From the NCBI GenBank assembly GCA_902479135.1, contig CABSNU010000003.1, forward strand, positions 1-64,000: a DNA stretch of 64,000 bases, read 5' to 3'. The notes under the pieces were generated by a model. The model did no database searches, had not been told where the DNA came from, and was given only the letters and a program-made list of their open reading frames with translations. The translations under genes were made by a program, and so were the position numbers. Numbering within the stretch: position 1 is the stretch's first letter; every line of letters begins with the position of its first letter. Below are positions 42,959 to 52,387 of the stretch, one piece after another. This stretch comes from an uncultured Collinsella sp. GTDB lineage: Bacteria > Actinomycetota > Coriobacteriia > Coriobacteriales > Coriobacteriaceae.

Positions 42959-44713
42959 GTGGCCGACCAGGACATCAAGATGCTCATCGAGCGCATTATG
43001 GCCGAGGCCCGGACCCATCAGTCCGCCCGCTTCTCAAACGAAACCTACGCAGACGAGCCGATTCTCAAAACCGGCCGACAGATGCAGAATTTCCTCCCCG
43101 ACCAGTACCGTAAAATGCGCGAGATATCGCGCTGGCAGGATGACCCCAAGGGCGGTGCGGGCCGCTGGCTTTCGGAAGCCGAGCTTTTTTACCGTCAGGG
43201 CCTGCTGATGGCCGACTTTGAGGACGACTGTCCCTACAACGGCACCTTTAAGTCGTACTTTCCCACCTACAACGCCATGAGCGACCGGCAACTGCGCGGC
43301 TACTTTACCTGGCGTGCCCAAGTGCGCCGCGGAACCGTCGAGGAAACGTCTACGTCCTTTGCCTTTCTGTATCTCTATGAGCTGATCTGCGGCATTGGCG
43401 TAGATAATCCACTCGATGGTTTTAACAAGATCAAGGCTTTTTGGGATGTCTATCGCGCCTTCGAGCCCAGCATCGACCGGTTTGCGCGCGTGTGGCTGCA
43501 AGATTACGCCGTGTTCCACGGGCTCGACCCCAAGCTGCTTCGCGACGCTAAAACCGTCATGTTCGATAACGCCCTTATCGAACTGCGGCGCGCGGCACGA
43601 GACCTTGTACCGGCACCGTCCGGCCAGACCCCTAAGCGTCGCAAAACCTCCGAGCCCACGCTCCCCCTTCCGCCCGATGAGGTGCGCGAGGAGCGACTCA
43701 TGGCCGCCATCAACGCCCTCTCCACGTACAACCTAAGTAGCTCGCGGCTCGACCGCAGCCACCACCGTGATCTGCGCCACGTGGCGTGCGCCGTGTATGT
43801 CCGCATGGCGCGCTACTATGACACGCACCGAAAGACCGGCATCGTGGCAAGTTTATTTGGGGAGGAGACGGCCATGCCCTACACCATGTTTGCCTCGGCC
43901 GTATTCTTTGCGCCCGAGCGCCACGAGGACTGCGAATACCGTCTGGACCCCATCCATATCTACCGTTGCCAAAACGGCTTTTGGGAATGCATGCGTATCC
44001 ACGGTAGTAGGCAAAAGAGCAGCAAACTTGGCGAGATGATGCGCGCCTGCGACCAACGCCTGCGCCTGGCGCTGGACCCTGCCCATCCCCTTAAGGAAGA
44101 AAAGGTCCCCAAATATCTGGCCAAGATTATCGATGACGAGATTGTGGCATGGCTTTCGTGGGACGCCGCACACCAGCCCGTCAAGATCGATATCGATCTG
44201 AGTCAGCTGGGGCATATTCGGAGCGCCGCCGCACAAACGCGCGAGGCGCTTTTGATTGACGAGGAACGCGAGGACGGCGCGTCCGCAGAAGCCGAGGCAG
44301 CGGACTCAGGGCAACCGGAAGCCGAGCCCGTAGCCGACGCGATGGTCGAGGCGGTCGCGGCGGCTGCAGGGCAGGACGAGTCCGACGAGCCGACCATATC
44401 CACCGAACAGTTTGGTGTCGTGGCACCGCTTCTCGCGCCGACGCCCGCGTTCGCAGCTGCTACGCCCGCTGACGCCACAAACGAACTCGCGCCCGCCGCA
44501 GACGCCTATCTCCGCGCGCTGCTCGAGCACAACGCAGTACAGGCGGAATCGGCGGTAGTGCAATCGGAGCAGAGCGAGGACATGCTCGTCGATAGCATCA
44601 ACGAAGCGCTCTTTGACCTGGTGGGCGACACCGTTATTGAATTTAGCTCAGCAGGACCGCAAATTATCGAGGACTACGAAGCAGACGTGAGAGGATACTT
44701 AGACCATGAGTGA
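42959..44713 (+). CDS. TerB-N/TerB-C domain protein
   Basis: 584 residues, GTG start with GGAGAGGAG upstream. Residues 70-220 match the TerB_N pattern (LFYRQGLLMADFEDD, YFPTYNAMSDRQLRGYFTWR, FAFLYLYELICGIG); a TerB_C-like part follows (about 395-440, IDIDLSQLGHIRSAAAQT). Then comes an acidic Ala/Glu-rich linker and a conserved tail (LFDLVGDTVIEF). TerB-related proteins are found with ATPases and helicases in stress and anti-phage loci. It overlaps the ATPase gene by 8 nt. Confidence 0.88.
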   Translation: MADQDIKMLIERIMAEARTHQSARFSNETYADEPILKTGRQMQNFLPDQYRKMREISRWQDDPKGGAGRWLSEAELFYRQGLLMADFEDDCPYNGTFKSYFPTYNAMSDRQLRGYFTWRAQVRRGTVEETSTSFAFLYLYELICGIGVDNPLDGFNKIKAFWDVYRAFEPSIDRFARVWLQDYAVFHGLDPKLLRDAKTVMFDNALIELRRAARDLVPAPSGQTPKRRKTSEPTLPLPPDEVREERLMAAINALSTYNLSSSRLDRSHHRDLRHVACAVYVRMARYYDTHRKTGIVASLFGEETAMPYTMFASAVFFAPERHEDCEYRLDPIHIYRCQNGFWECMRIHGSRQKSSKLGEMMRACDQRLRLALDPAHPLKEEKVPKYLAKIIDDEIVAWLSWDAAHQPVKIDIDLSQLGHIRSAAAQTREALLIDEEREDGASAEAEAADSGQPEAEPVADAMVEAVAAAAGQDESDEPTISTEQFGVVAPLLAPTPAFAAATPADATNELAPAADAYLRALLEHNAVQAESAVVQSEQSEDMLVDSINEALFDLVGDTVIEFSSAGPQIIEDYEADVRGYLDHE

Positions 44714-46010
44714 TACCGCATCCGCAGCACCCCGCGTGCCCAAGCGCGTCGCCGCCGTCATTCTCAACTCGCTCAAGGGCGGCGTTGTCCCGCGCATCGG
44801 CCTTCCCTACATTACCGTAGGGCGCGAGGTCGAGATCCGCGCCCTGCTCACCGATCTGAGTCTCATCGCCGACGGTGGGGCGAGCTTCCGTTTCCTAGTC
44901 GGTCGCTACGGCGCCGGCAAGAGCTTTTTGCTCCAGACCATCCGAACGCATGCCATGGGCGAGGGCTTTGTGGTCGCCGATGCCGACCTTTCCCCTGGGC
45001 GCCGCATACAGGGCGGCCAGGGACAGGGCCTTGCCACCTACCGCGAGCTCATCCGCAACATATCGACCAAGACGCGCCCCGAGGGCGGTGCGCTCAACCT
45101 TATTCTGGATCGCTGGGTCGCCTCGTGTGCCGACGTCGACGAGTCAGTCGTCAATACCCAACTGGCCCCGCTCGAGGAGATGGTCCACGGCTTTGACTTC
45201 ACCCGCATGCTCCGCCGCTATCGCACGGCCGTATCCGAGGGCGACGAAGAGGCCATGAGCCGCGTGACCAAATGGATCCGCGGCGAATACCGCACCAAGA
45301 GCGAGGCTCGCGCCGAACTGGGCTCCTCGACCATCATCAGCGATGACGACTGGTACGACTACGTTAAGCTCATTGCACGCTTTTTGGTCTGCAGCGGATA
45401 CAAGGGCATGCTGGTGCTCATCGACGAACTCGTGAATCTGTACAAGATTCCCAACGCGATCACGCGCCAATACAACTACGAGAAGATCCTGACTATGTAC
45501 AACGACACGCTCCAGGGCAAGGCGCAGTACCTGGGCATGATCATGGGCGGCACTCCAACCTCCATCGAAGACCGCCGCCGAGGCGTGTTCTCCTACGAGG
45601 CCCTGCGCAGCCGACTCGCTCAGGGCCGCTTTGCGCGCGAGGACCTTAAGGACATGCTCGCGCCCATCATCCGCCTGCAGCCACTCACCTATGAGGAGTT
45701 GCTGGTGCTGATCGAAAAACTCATGCAAATTCACGCCGGCTACTTTGGCTGGACGCCCACGCTTACCGAGAACGACTTGGTGGACTTTCTCAAGATTGAG
45801 TTCGGCCGCGTGGGAGCCGATACGCACTTGACGCCGCGTGAAGTTATTCGTGACTTTATCGAGCTGCTCGACATCCTATGCCAGAACCCCGACGCCAACG
45901 TAGCCGAGCTGCTGCAAAGCGTCGGCGGTGACGCGCTGGCGCCAGCAACCGGAACAGGCGACACCGATACCGCAGGCGGCGACCGTAACTTCGCCGAATT
46001 CACCATCTAA
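44706..46010 (+). CDS. BrxD-like P-loop ATPase (DUF2791)
   Basis: 434 residues. Walker A GRYGAGKS (66-73), Walker B GMLVLIDE (234-241) and a later R-rich region (FSYEALRSRLAQGRF). The layout is that of the BREX ATP-binding domain family (BrxD/BrxC-related, AAA+/STAND-like). In BREX type 2 loci BrxD stands beside an Lhr-like helicase, as here. Its DNA or protein partner is not known. AGAGGA upstream of ATG, overlapping the TerB gene. Confidence 0.88.
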   Translation: MSDTASAAPRVPKRVAAVILNSLKGGVVPRIGLPYITVGREVEIRALLTDLSLIADGGASFRFLVGRYGAGKSFLLQTIRTHAMGEGFVVADADLSPGRRIQGGQGQGLATYRELIRNISTKTRPEGGALNLILDRWVASCADVDESVVNTQLAPLEEMVHGFDFTRMLRRYRTAVSEGDEEAMSRVTKWIRGEYRTKSEARAELGSSTIISDDDWYDYVKLIARFLVCSGYKGMLVLIDELVNLYKIPNAITRQYNYEKILTMYNDTLQGKAQYLGMIMGGTPTSIEDRRRGVFSYEALRSRLAQGRFAREDLKDMLAPIIRLQPLTYEELLVLIEKLMQIHAGYFGWTPTLTENDLVDFLKIEFGRVGADTHLTPREVIRDFIELLDILCQNPDANVAELLQSVGGDALAPATGTGDTDTAGGDRNFAEFTI

Positions 46011-46048
46011 CCTGCCAAAAAGGGACAGGTTTATTTTGGCAGGTTTTA
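46009..46048 (+). terminator. Hairpin between ATPase and helicase genes
   Basis: AACCTGCCAAAA pairs with TTTTGGCAGGTT (12 bp, loop of 13 nt), followed by TTAT. It starts at the ATPase stop codon. It looks like a partial terminator and may uncouple expression of the helicase. Confidence 0.65.
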
Positions 46049-46126
46049 TCTGGGCAAACGTCGAGGCAATAATGCAGCAAGCCACTGCCCACCGCGTTGA
46101 GAGATTCGTTTTTGCAAGGAGGCCCC

Positions 46127-48577
46127 GTGAACGCCTTTAACCGCTACGCCCCGTTTATCCAAGACTTCATCTACTCCCACGATTGGGAGAGCCTGCGCTC
46201 CATTCAGGTTGCGGCGGCAGATGCCATCTTTAACACTCAGGACAATGTGCTCCTGACGGCATCCACGGCTTCCGGCAAAACCGAGGCAGCCTTCTTTCCC
46301 ATCCTGACCGAGTTTTGGGAGAACCCGCCCGCAAGCGTGGGCGCCCTCTACATCGGCCCCCTCAAGGCGCTCATCAACGACCAATTCGTCCGCCTCAACG
46401 ACCTATGCGAAGAAGCCGATATCCCCGTCTGGCACTGGCATGGCGATGTCTCGCAGTCACACAAGGCCAAACTCATCAAAAAGCCGAGCGGCATCCTTCA
46501 GATTACGCCCGAATCGCTCGAGGCGCTCCTGATCCATAAGCACATGGCGATCCCGCGCATGTTTTGCGACCTGCGCTACGTCGTCATCGACGAGGTTCAT
46601 TCGCTCATGCGCGGCGACCGCGGCGGGCAGACGCTCTGTCTTATCGAGCGCCTCTCGCGCATGGCAGGCGTGCAGCCCCGCCGCATTGGCCTTTCGGCCA
46701 CCATCGGCGACCCCGAGCGCACGGGCACCTTCCTGTCGCAGGGGACGGGACGCAACTGCGTCATCCCCCGTTTTGAGGAGCCGCGCCGCGTGTGGCGCAT
46801 CTCCATGGAGCACTTCTACAACTCGGGTCCCCAAGCCCAGCAGCGTGGCACGCAAAGCACCGACACCCAGGAGGCCGAGGTTCTTGCGTGCGAGCGTATT
46901 GAAGCGCCAGTACCGCACGTCTTGCCCGCATCCGGACAGAACATGCGCCACAGCGGCCAACTCTCGCAAGATGAGCGTCGTCAACGCCGCGAGCGAGCTC
47001 AGGGCAAGGGCAAGTCCGCTCCTGAAGGCCGTCGAACTTCCTCCGCCCCCGAAGGCGCAGTCGATATCCCCCAGGCGAGCGAGCGGGCCCTGCTCAATCC
47101 CACCGACACGGCTCCCGACAACGCCGATCCCGGCATGGGCTATATCTTTGAACACACCCGTGAGCGCAAGTGCCTCGTCTTTGCCAACTCGCGTGAGGAG
47201 GCCGAGGCGGTGTGCTCCATGCTGCGTAGCTACTGCGAAAGCCGGCGCGAGCCCGACCGCTTCCTTATCCACCACGGCAATCTTTCGGCATCGCTGCGCG
47301 AGACGGCCGAAGAGCTCATGCGAGACGAGGAGCAGGCGCAGACAACTGTCACTACCTCTACGCTTGAGCTCGGTATCGATATCGGTCGCTTGGAGCGCGC
47401 CTTCCAGATCGATGCGCCGTTTACCGTCAGTTCCTTTTTGCAGCGCATGGGCCGCACGGGCCGTCGCGACCTTCCGCCCGAGATGTGGTTCGTCATGCGC
47501 GAAGAAGAGCCCGAGCCGCGCACGATGATGCCCGAGACGATTCCTTGGAAGCTCCTTCAGGGCATCGCGCTCGTACAACTCTATCGCGAGGAAAAGTGGG
47601 TCGAGCCGCCCGAGCTCGATCGACTCCCCTACAGTCTGCTCTACCACCAGACGATGTCGACGCTCGCCAGCACCGGCGAGCTCACACCGGCAGAGCTTGC
47701 TCAGCGCGTGCTCACGCTCAGCTACTTTCATCGTGTCTCGGCCGACGACTACCGCGTACTGCTGCGTCACCTCATCAAGATTGACCACATCCAGGTCACC
47801 GAGGGCGGCGGACTTATCGTGGGCCTCGCGGGCGAGCGCATCATCAACAACTTTAAGTTCTACGCCGTGTTCCAGGAAAACGAGGAGTTCACCGTTCGCA
47901 GCGAGTCGGCCGAGCTGGGCACGATTGTCAACCCGCCACCGCCGGGTGAGCGCGTCGCCATCGCGGGCCATTGCTGGATCGTCGAGGAAGTGGACTGGAA
48001 GCGACACACCGTCTTTGCCACGCAGGTCAAGGGCCGTGTGCCGGCCTACTTTGGCGACTGTCCTGGAGACATTAACACGCATGTGCTCGAGCGCATGCGC
48101 AAGGCGCTCAACGAGCATGCGGTATACCCATACCTTATGCGCAACGCGCGGGCACGCCTTGCGCAGGCTCGTCATACGGCCGAGATATCCGGCGCGGGAA
48201 CCAAGCCGCTCATCAACCTGGGCGGTGACACCTGGGTGCTCTTCCCGTGGCTGGGCAGCTATGCCTTCCTGGCGCTCGAACGCATGCTCAAGATTAAATG
48301 CGCCGCAGAGCTGGGCCTCCGTGGGCTCGACCCGTCGCGTCCATACTTTATGCAGTTTAAGATGAAGGCCGACGAGGAGACGTTCTTTGAGGTGCTCGCT
48401 GCCGAGGCCGAGAAGGACTTCGACCCCATCGAGCTCGTCTATCCCGGCGAAGTGCCTTACTTTGACCGCTACGACGAGTACGTTCCCGAGGAGCTCGTGC
48501 GCAAAGGCTTCGCCGAAGGCGTGCTCGACATCGAGGGAATGAAGCAGCGCGTCCTCAGCTGGCGCGACCACGCCTAA
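46127..48577 (+). CDS. Lhr-like DEAD/DEAH-box helicase
   Basis: 816 residues from a GTG with AAGGAGG 4 nt upstream. SF2 motifs: TASTASGKT (44-52), DEVH (155-158), LSATIGDP (189-196), and RMGRTGRR in the second RecA domain; a 100-residue charged insertion lies around 240-340. The C-terminal half has winged-helix and Lhr-type domains. Lhr-like helicases act on DNA or DNA:RNA in repair and, as BrxHI, in BREX type 2. Third gene of the triad. Confidence 0.92.
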   Translation: MNAFNRYAPFIQDFIYSHDWESLRSIQVAAADAIFNTQDNVLLTASTASGKTEAAFFPILTEFWENPPASVGALYIGPLKALINDQFVRLNDLCEEADIPVWHWHGDVSQSHKAKLIKKPSGILQITPESLEALLIHKHMAIPRMFCDLRYVVIDEVHSLMRGDRGGQTLCLIERLSRMAGVQPRRIGLSATIGDPERTGTFLSQGTGRNCVIPRFEEPRRVWRISMEHFYNSGPQAQQRGTQSTDTQEAEVLACERIEAPVPHVLPASGQNMRHSGQLSQDERRQRRERAQGKGKSAPEGRRTSSAPEGAVDIPQASERALLNPTDTAPDNADPGMGYIFEHTRERKCLVFANSREEAEAVCSMLRSYCESRREPDRFLIHHGNLSASLRETAEELMRDEEQAQTTVTTSTLELGIDIGRLERAFQIDAPFTVSSFLQRMGRTGRRDLPPEMWFVMREEEPEPRTMMPETIPWKLLQGIALVQLYREEKWVEPPELDRLPYSLLYHQTMSTLASTGELTPAELAQRVLTLSYFHRVSADDYRVLLRHLIKIDHIQVTEGGGLIVGLAGERIINNFKFYAVFQENEEFTVRSESAELGTIVNPPPPGERVAIAGHCWIVEEVDWKRHTVFATQVKGRVPAYFGDCPGDINTHVLERMRKALNEHAVYPYLMRNARARLAQARHTAEISGAGTKPLINLGGDTWVLFPWLGSYAFLALERMLKIKCAAELGLRGLDPSRPYFMQFKMKADEETFFEVLAAEAEKDFDPIELVYPGEVPYFDRYDEYVPEELVRKGFAEGVLDIEGMKQRVLSWRDHA

Positions 48578-48603
48578 GACCAGTCTTTTTGGGACGGGGA
48601 GAC

Positions 48604-49482
48604 TTACTTGTCGTGAAGGACGGTGCCGAGAAAGTCAGCGTCGAAGGGCACGGCTTCGGCAAAGGCATAGTCGCCGTCGCTGGCGATGAGCAGATAATTC
48701 TCCTCGCCGCCGAACTCTGCATCGCCACATGGGACCACCCAAGCATGGTCGAACACCTCGAGCGCCGTGGCAGCGCAATCGCGCAGAAACGTCACATCGC
48801 TCCCCTCGTTCGCGCTCACGATATTGGCCACATAGATGCCGCCCGGGTTCAAGCTGCCCCGCACCAGACGTAGCGCCTCAACGGTTGCCAGCTCGCGCAC
48901 GGGCTCGGCACCGCCAAAGCAATCGCTCACGACCACGTCGTAGCGGCGATGCCCCACACTCGTCACGCCCAGATACGATCGCGCCTCGGCGGTAATCACC
49001 CGCAGGCGATCACCAACCGTGCGCTCCAGCTCGTCTAGGTAGAACCAGCGGCGCGCCAGGCGCGTAATCTCTCCGTCATACTCGACGACGTCCATGCGCA
49101 AGCCCTCGTGCGACATCAGAGCGAACTTAGGATAGGCAAACCCGCCGCCGCCCAGCATGAGCATGCGGTCGATACCATGCCCGTAAGCATCACTCATTGC
49201 GTCTTCGGCCTCGAACACATCGTCAAATGCGCGATAGTACGCAAAGACGGGCTCCGCCCAACGCTCGCCAACGTAGCTTGCGCTTTGGTAGACGCCGCCT
49301 TGCACCAACACGCGAATCTCATCGCCGCCCTCATCGTGCACGCGTTTCACACGCGCCAGCCCATTGCGAGTTCGTGCGACCTGCAGGCAGGCAGCACGAA
49401 CAGCGACGGCAGCTGCGCCCAGCGCCGCGGCTCCCAGGGCAACGCCAGCGACGACGCCAGCGGAAACACTCGGCTTGTTCAT
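48604..49482 (-). CDS. Spermidine synthase-like methyltransferase-fold protein
   Basis: 292 residues: a hydrophobic N-terminal anchor (about 8-30), then a Rossmann fold with LMLGGGGFAYPK, VVEYDGEI and VVVSDCFGG. Similar to SpeE-like proteins that often are not real polyamine synthases. Its ATG directly follows the elp3 stop (AGGAG within elp3), so the two are coupled. Confidence 0.8.
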   Translation of the reverse strand: MNKPSVSAGVVAGVALGAAALGAAAVAVRAACLQVARTRNGLARVKRVHDEGGDEIRVLVQGGVYQSASYVGERWAEPVFAYYRAFDDVFEAEDAMSDAYGHGIDRMLMLGGGGFAYPKFALMSHEGLRMDVVEYDGEITRLARRWFYLDELERTVGDRLRVITAEARSYLGVTSVGHRRYDVVVSDCFGGAEPVRELATVEALRLVRGSLNPGGIYVANIVSANEGSDVTFLRDCAATALEVFDHAWVVPCGDAEFGGEENYLLIASDGDYAFAEAVPFDADFLGTVLHDK

Positions 49483-51390
49483 CTAGAGCTCCTTTTGCAG
49501 ATAGAGGCCATGATCGTAAAAACCAAGGTGGCGGTAGTACTCGCGTGTGCCAATCGCGCTAATCACGTTGATACGCGCATAACCCGCATCCCGGGCAATC
49601 TCGCACGCACGCTCTACGAGCAAACGCCCCAACCCGTGATGCTGCGCCGCCTGGCCCCGGTCGCCCACGCGCGCCGCCATGCCATACACGTGCACCTCGC
49701 GAATCATCGCCTCGTCCGGCGTCGTCGGCAACTCGTCCGCATGTGCGGCAACAAACGAATGGTCGGGCAGCGACAACCGCAAAAAGCCCGCGATCTTGCC
49801 CCGCGGCGTCACCCACTGCAAAAAGCGCTCGTGAGTCACCGGCGTCTCGTACGTCACTTCCTCATCAAGAGAAAGCTCATCCAAGTCGGCACCCGCGGTA
49901 CTGATCTCGCGATAGCGAATCTCACGCACCGTCGCACCGTCGCCCCGAGCAGCCAGGCGGTTCTCAACGAGCTGACGCAGGTTAGGTTTCTTGTTGCCCA
50001 CCATAATGTCGTCAGAACTAAAGTCGCGGATCATGCGACTGATGCGGCAGAACGCCGGCGTCACCACGATGTCATCGGCCAACACATCGAGCAGCTCTTC
50101 CTCGGAATAGGGGCGCCACTCGCCGCGCTCATAGCAGCCCACCAGACGCGAGCCCTCGATGAGCGCACACGGGTAGATCTTGACTTCGTCGGGCATAAAG
50201 GCCCCCTCGGTCATAAAGCACTCGTAGTCGCGCTTGTCCCCCTCGGGCGTGGCACCCAGCAAGTTGAGCATAAAATGCGCGTGGATCTTAAAGCCAAACA
50301 GGCGCGCAAGCGAAAACGCCCGCTCGATCTGTGCCACTGAAATGCGACGCTCGTTGATATCGAGCAGGTGCTGGTCGAGGCTCTGGATACCCATCTGAAT
50401 CTTGGTGCAGCCCAGGCGGCGAATGAGCGCGAGGGTCTGCGGTGTTACGGCATCGGGGCGCGTCTCGATAACGAGCCCCACCACGCGATGCTTCGCCGTC
50501 TCGTTGATGCGCTGCTGACGCTCGAGCTCCTCCATCGTTGCCGTTTGCCACTCGGCAACCTCGCCCCACGGCGTACCGGGGCCGTACAGACGACGCACCG
50601 CGCGGTTATAGCCACCCACGGCAGCATCCACACGCCCCTGCTCGTCGGCAACACCGCTCGCAAGCTCGGCCTCGTCGGTCGCAATACCGGCAGCCCGATA
50701 GCGCTCGCGGCGCTCCGCCACCACCGGCGGCAGCGCATCGGCGGGAGCGTCATCGAGCAGGCGCCCCGCCTCGGCACGGCTGATGCCCGGACGCGCCAAC
50801 ATGGGGTTTGCCGCCACGCCGACGACGGCATCGTCATTGAGCGCACGGAAAAGCTCCGACATAAACCACGTTTGATACCCTTGCGGATAGTCGCTCCAGG
50901 TACCGCCGAGCACAATGAGCTCGATCTTATCGGTCGCATGCCCCATTTGCGAAAGCGCCGTCAAACGGGCACTCACCTGCAGATACGGGTCGAAGCAGTT
51001 TTGCTCCGCACGGGCGCACGCCGGCTCGGCATGCAGATAGCTTTTAGGCATGCGCAGATCGTTGGGGCAAAACAGGCAATCGCCCGAGCACGGCCACGGC
51101 TTGGTGATAACGGTAATGGTCGCCACGCCCGAAGCCGTGCGACGAGGCTTCATGCGAAGCACCTGCAGCAGCTGACGCTCCAGCTCGGAATTGACATTCC
51201 ATGCCGCCCAACGCGCCGGTTCCTCACGCTTCACCCGCTGGTAAAACGGCAGCAGGCGACGCTTGGCCAAATCGCGCTTATCGGCGCCCTCGCGGCGCGC
51301 CTCAGCATGTATCAGTTTGACGAGCGCTTTGTCGTCCACGGTCTCACCGCGACGCAGAGCGTCGAGTATGTTCAAGATAATCTGTTCCAT
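49483..51390 (-). CDS. elp3: Elp3-type radical SAM/GNAT tRNA-modifying enzyme
   Basis: 635 residues. The radical SAM cluster CxxxCxxC (C101, C105, C108 in CSGDCLFCPND), the SAM/TIM-barrel core (KIQMGIQSLDQ) and a C-terminal GNAT acetyltransferase domain (QHHGLGRLLVERA). Elp3 adds a carboxymethyl-type group to U34 of certain tRNAs; single-protein Elp3 occurs in some bacteria and archaea without the rest of Elongator. Upstream of the SpeE-like gene in the same operon. Confidence 0.95.
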   Translation of the reverse strand: MEQIILNILDALRRGETVDDKALVKLIHAEARREGADKRDLAKRRLLPFYQRVKREEPARWAAWNVNSELERQLLQVLRMKPRRTASGVATITVITKPWPCSGDCLFCPNDLRMPKSYLHAEPACARAEQNCFDPYLQVSARLTALSQMGHATDKIELIVLGGTWSDYPQGYQTWFMSELFRALNDDAVVGVAANPMLARPGISRAEAGRLLDDAPADALPPVVAERRERYRAAGIATDEAELASGVADEQGRVDAAVGGYNRAVRRLYGPGTPWGEVAEWQTATMEELERQQRINETAKHRVVGLVIETRPDAVTPQTLALIRRLGCTKIQMGIQSLDQHLLDINERRISVAQIERAFSLARLFGFKIHAHFMLNLLGATPEGDKRDYECFMTEGAFMPDEVKIYPCALIEGSRLVGCYERGEWRPYSEEELLDVLADDIVVTPAFCRISRMIRDFSSDDIMVGNKKPNLRQLVENRLAARGDGATVREIRYREISTAGADLDELSLDEEVTYETPVTHERFLQWVTPRGKIAGFLRLSLPDHSFVAAHADELPTTPDEAMIREVHVYGMAARVGDRGQAAQHHGLGRLLVERACEIARDAGYARINVISAIGTREYYRHLGFYDHGLYLQKEL

Positions 51391-51487
51391 GTCCCCATTG
51401 TAAAGGCAAAGGCGCCGAAGCCGACCGCGGCCCCGACGCCTTCATCAAAGAGCATGCCTATATGCACCGATCTCCGAAAACCGCATG

Positions 51488-52387
51488 TCACTCCGGATCG
51501 AACGACATGTCGCCCGAACCGACCTTAAAACGATACGTGGCAGACTTATCACCGTTGTCGAATTCAAGATTCAATATGGTCTCGCCATCGTAGCCAAGCG
51601 GAAGGAAATCGCTCTCGAAGTCACCGCTGCCCACGGTGAGGCTCGCCTTAAAGCCCGTAGAGTTCGGAACCGTTATCTCCACATCGCCCGAGTCCACGCT
51701 TACGTCCATAGACTTCGCGGGGGCCTGGTAGAGCTCGAACGTCACATCGCCCGAACCTACCTTGGCATTCAGGGTGTCGGTTACAGTACCCGCAAACTCG
51801 ATGTCTCCCGAGTCCAAAGTCAGGTTGACGTCATGACACGCAATGTCCGTGACCGTCAGATCGCCCGATCCTACATTCGCTGTAATGCCCACCATGTTAT
51901 CGGCAACTTCGCGCGGCAGTTCGACGGTAACCGTGCGGTCAATGGCGCGCTCGTCATCGCAATCGAACTGGCGAATCTTGAGCGCAGAACCCTTAACCTC
52001 GGCCAGATTCTGAGTGGCAGCATCGTAGGTAGCTACCCCCTTTGCAACACGACCGCTCTCGATGACACGCACCTGCCCGCCGGAAACGCACTTGATCTCA
52101 ACCTCACCCGATGTCACATCCAGGTCAAGGGACTGGAATGAGTCGGCATCAAACGTTTCGCTCGAAAGCTGCCGAGACTGAGCGGAATAGTTACCGCCAT
52201 CCAAAGAATCGTCCCCGTCAACCACATCGTCCATACCGGACAAACCGGATGCAATATCGCCGAGATCCCACGGGCCATCAAAATGAAACAATATCCGCGA
52301 AGTGCCAAAGATAAGCCCGATGATGAGCACGAACGCTCCGATACCGACGCCCAGGCGGACCTTGGACTCATGCGAGAGCTTCATCAT
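51488..52387 (-). CDS. DUF4097 membrane protein with beta-repeat outer domain
   Basis: 299 residues: one membrane helix (about 12-32) and a long beta-solenoid-like part with repeated GSGD/DSGD steps (VGSGDLTVTD, LDSGDIEFAG, VGSGDVTFEL, VDSGDVEITV, VGSGDFESDF). DUF4097 proteins are often next to PadR or XRE regulators and sense or bind unknown ligands. It begins 4 nt inside the XRE gene end (ATGA), so translation is coupled. Confidence 0.88.
   Translation of the reverse strand: MMKLSHESKVRLGVGIGAFVLIIGLIFGTSRILFHFDGPWDLGDIASGLSGMDDVVDGDDSLDGGNYSAQSRQLSSETFDADSFQSLDLDVTSGEVEIKCVSGGQVRVIESGRVAKGVATYDAATQNLAEVKGSALKIRQFDCDDERAIDRTVTVELPREVADNMVGITANVGSGDLTVTDIACHDVNLTLDSGDIEFAGTVTDTLNAKVGSGDVTFELYQAPAKSMDVSVDSGDVEITVPNSTGFKASLTVGSGDFESDFLPLGYDGETILNLEFDNGDKSATYRFKVGSGDMSFDPE

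Noticed and set aside
42959..48577. Full BREX or DISARM system
   Set aside because: No methyltransferase, PglZ alkaline-phosphatase domain or PLD nuclease is encoded near; only the ATPase and helicase parts are alike.
48578..48603. Terminator between helicase and SpeE-like genes
   Set aside because: AGAC-CA-GTCT followed by TTTT is only a 4-bp stem, too weak to list.
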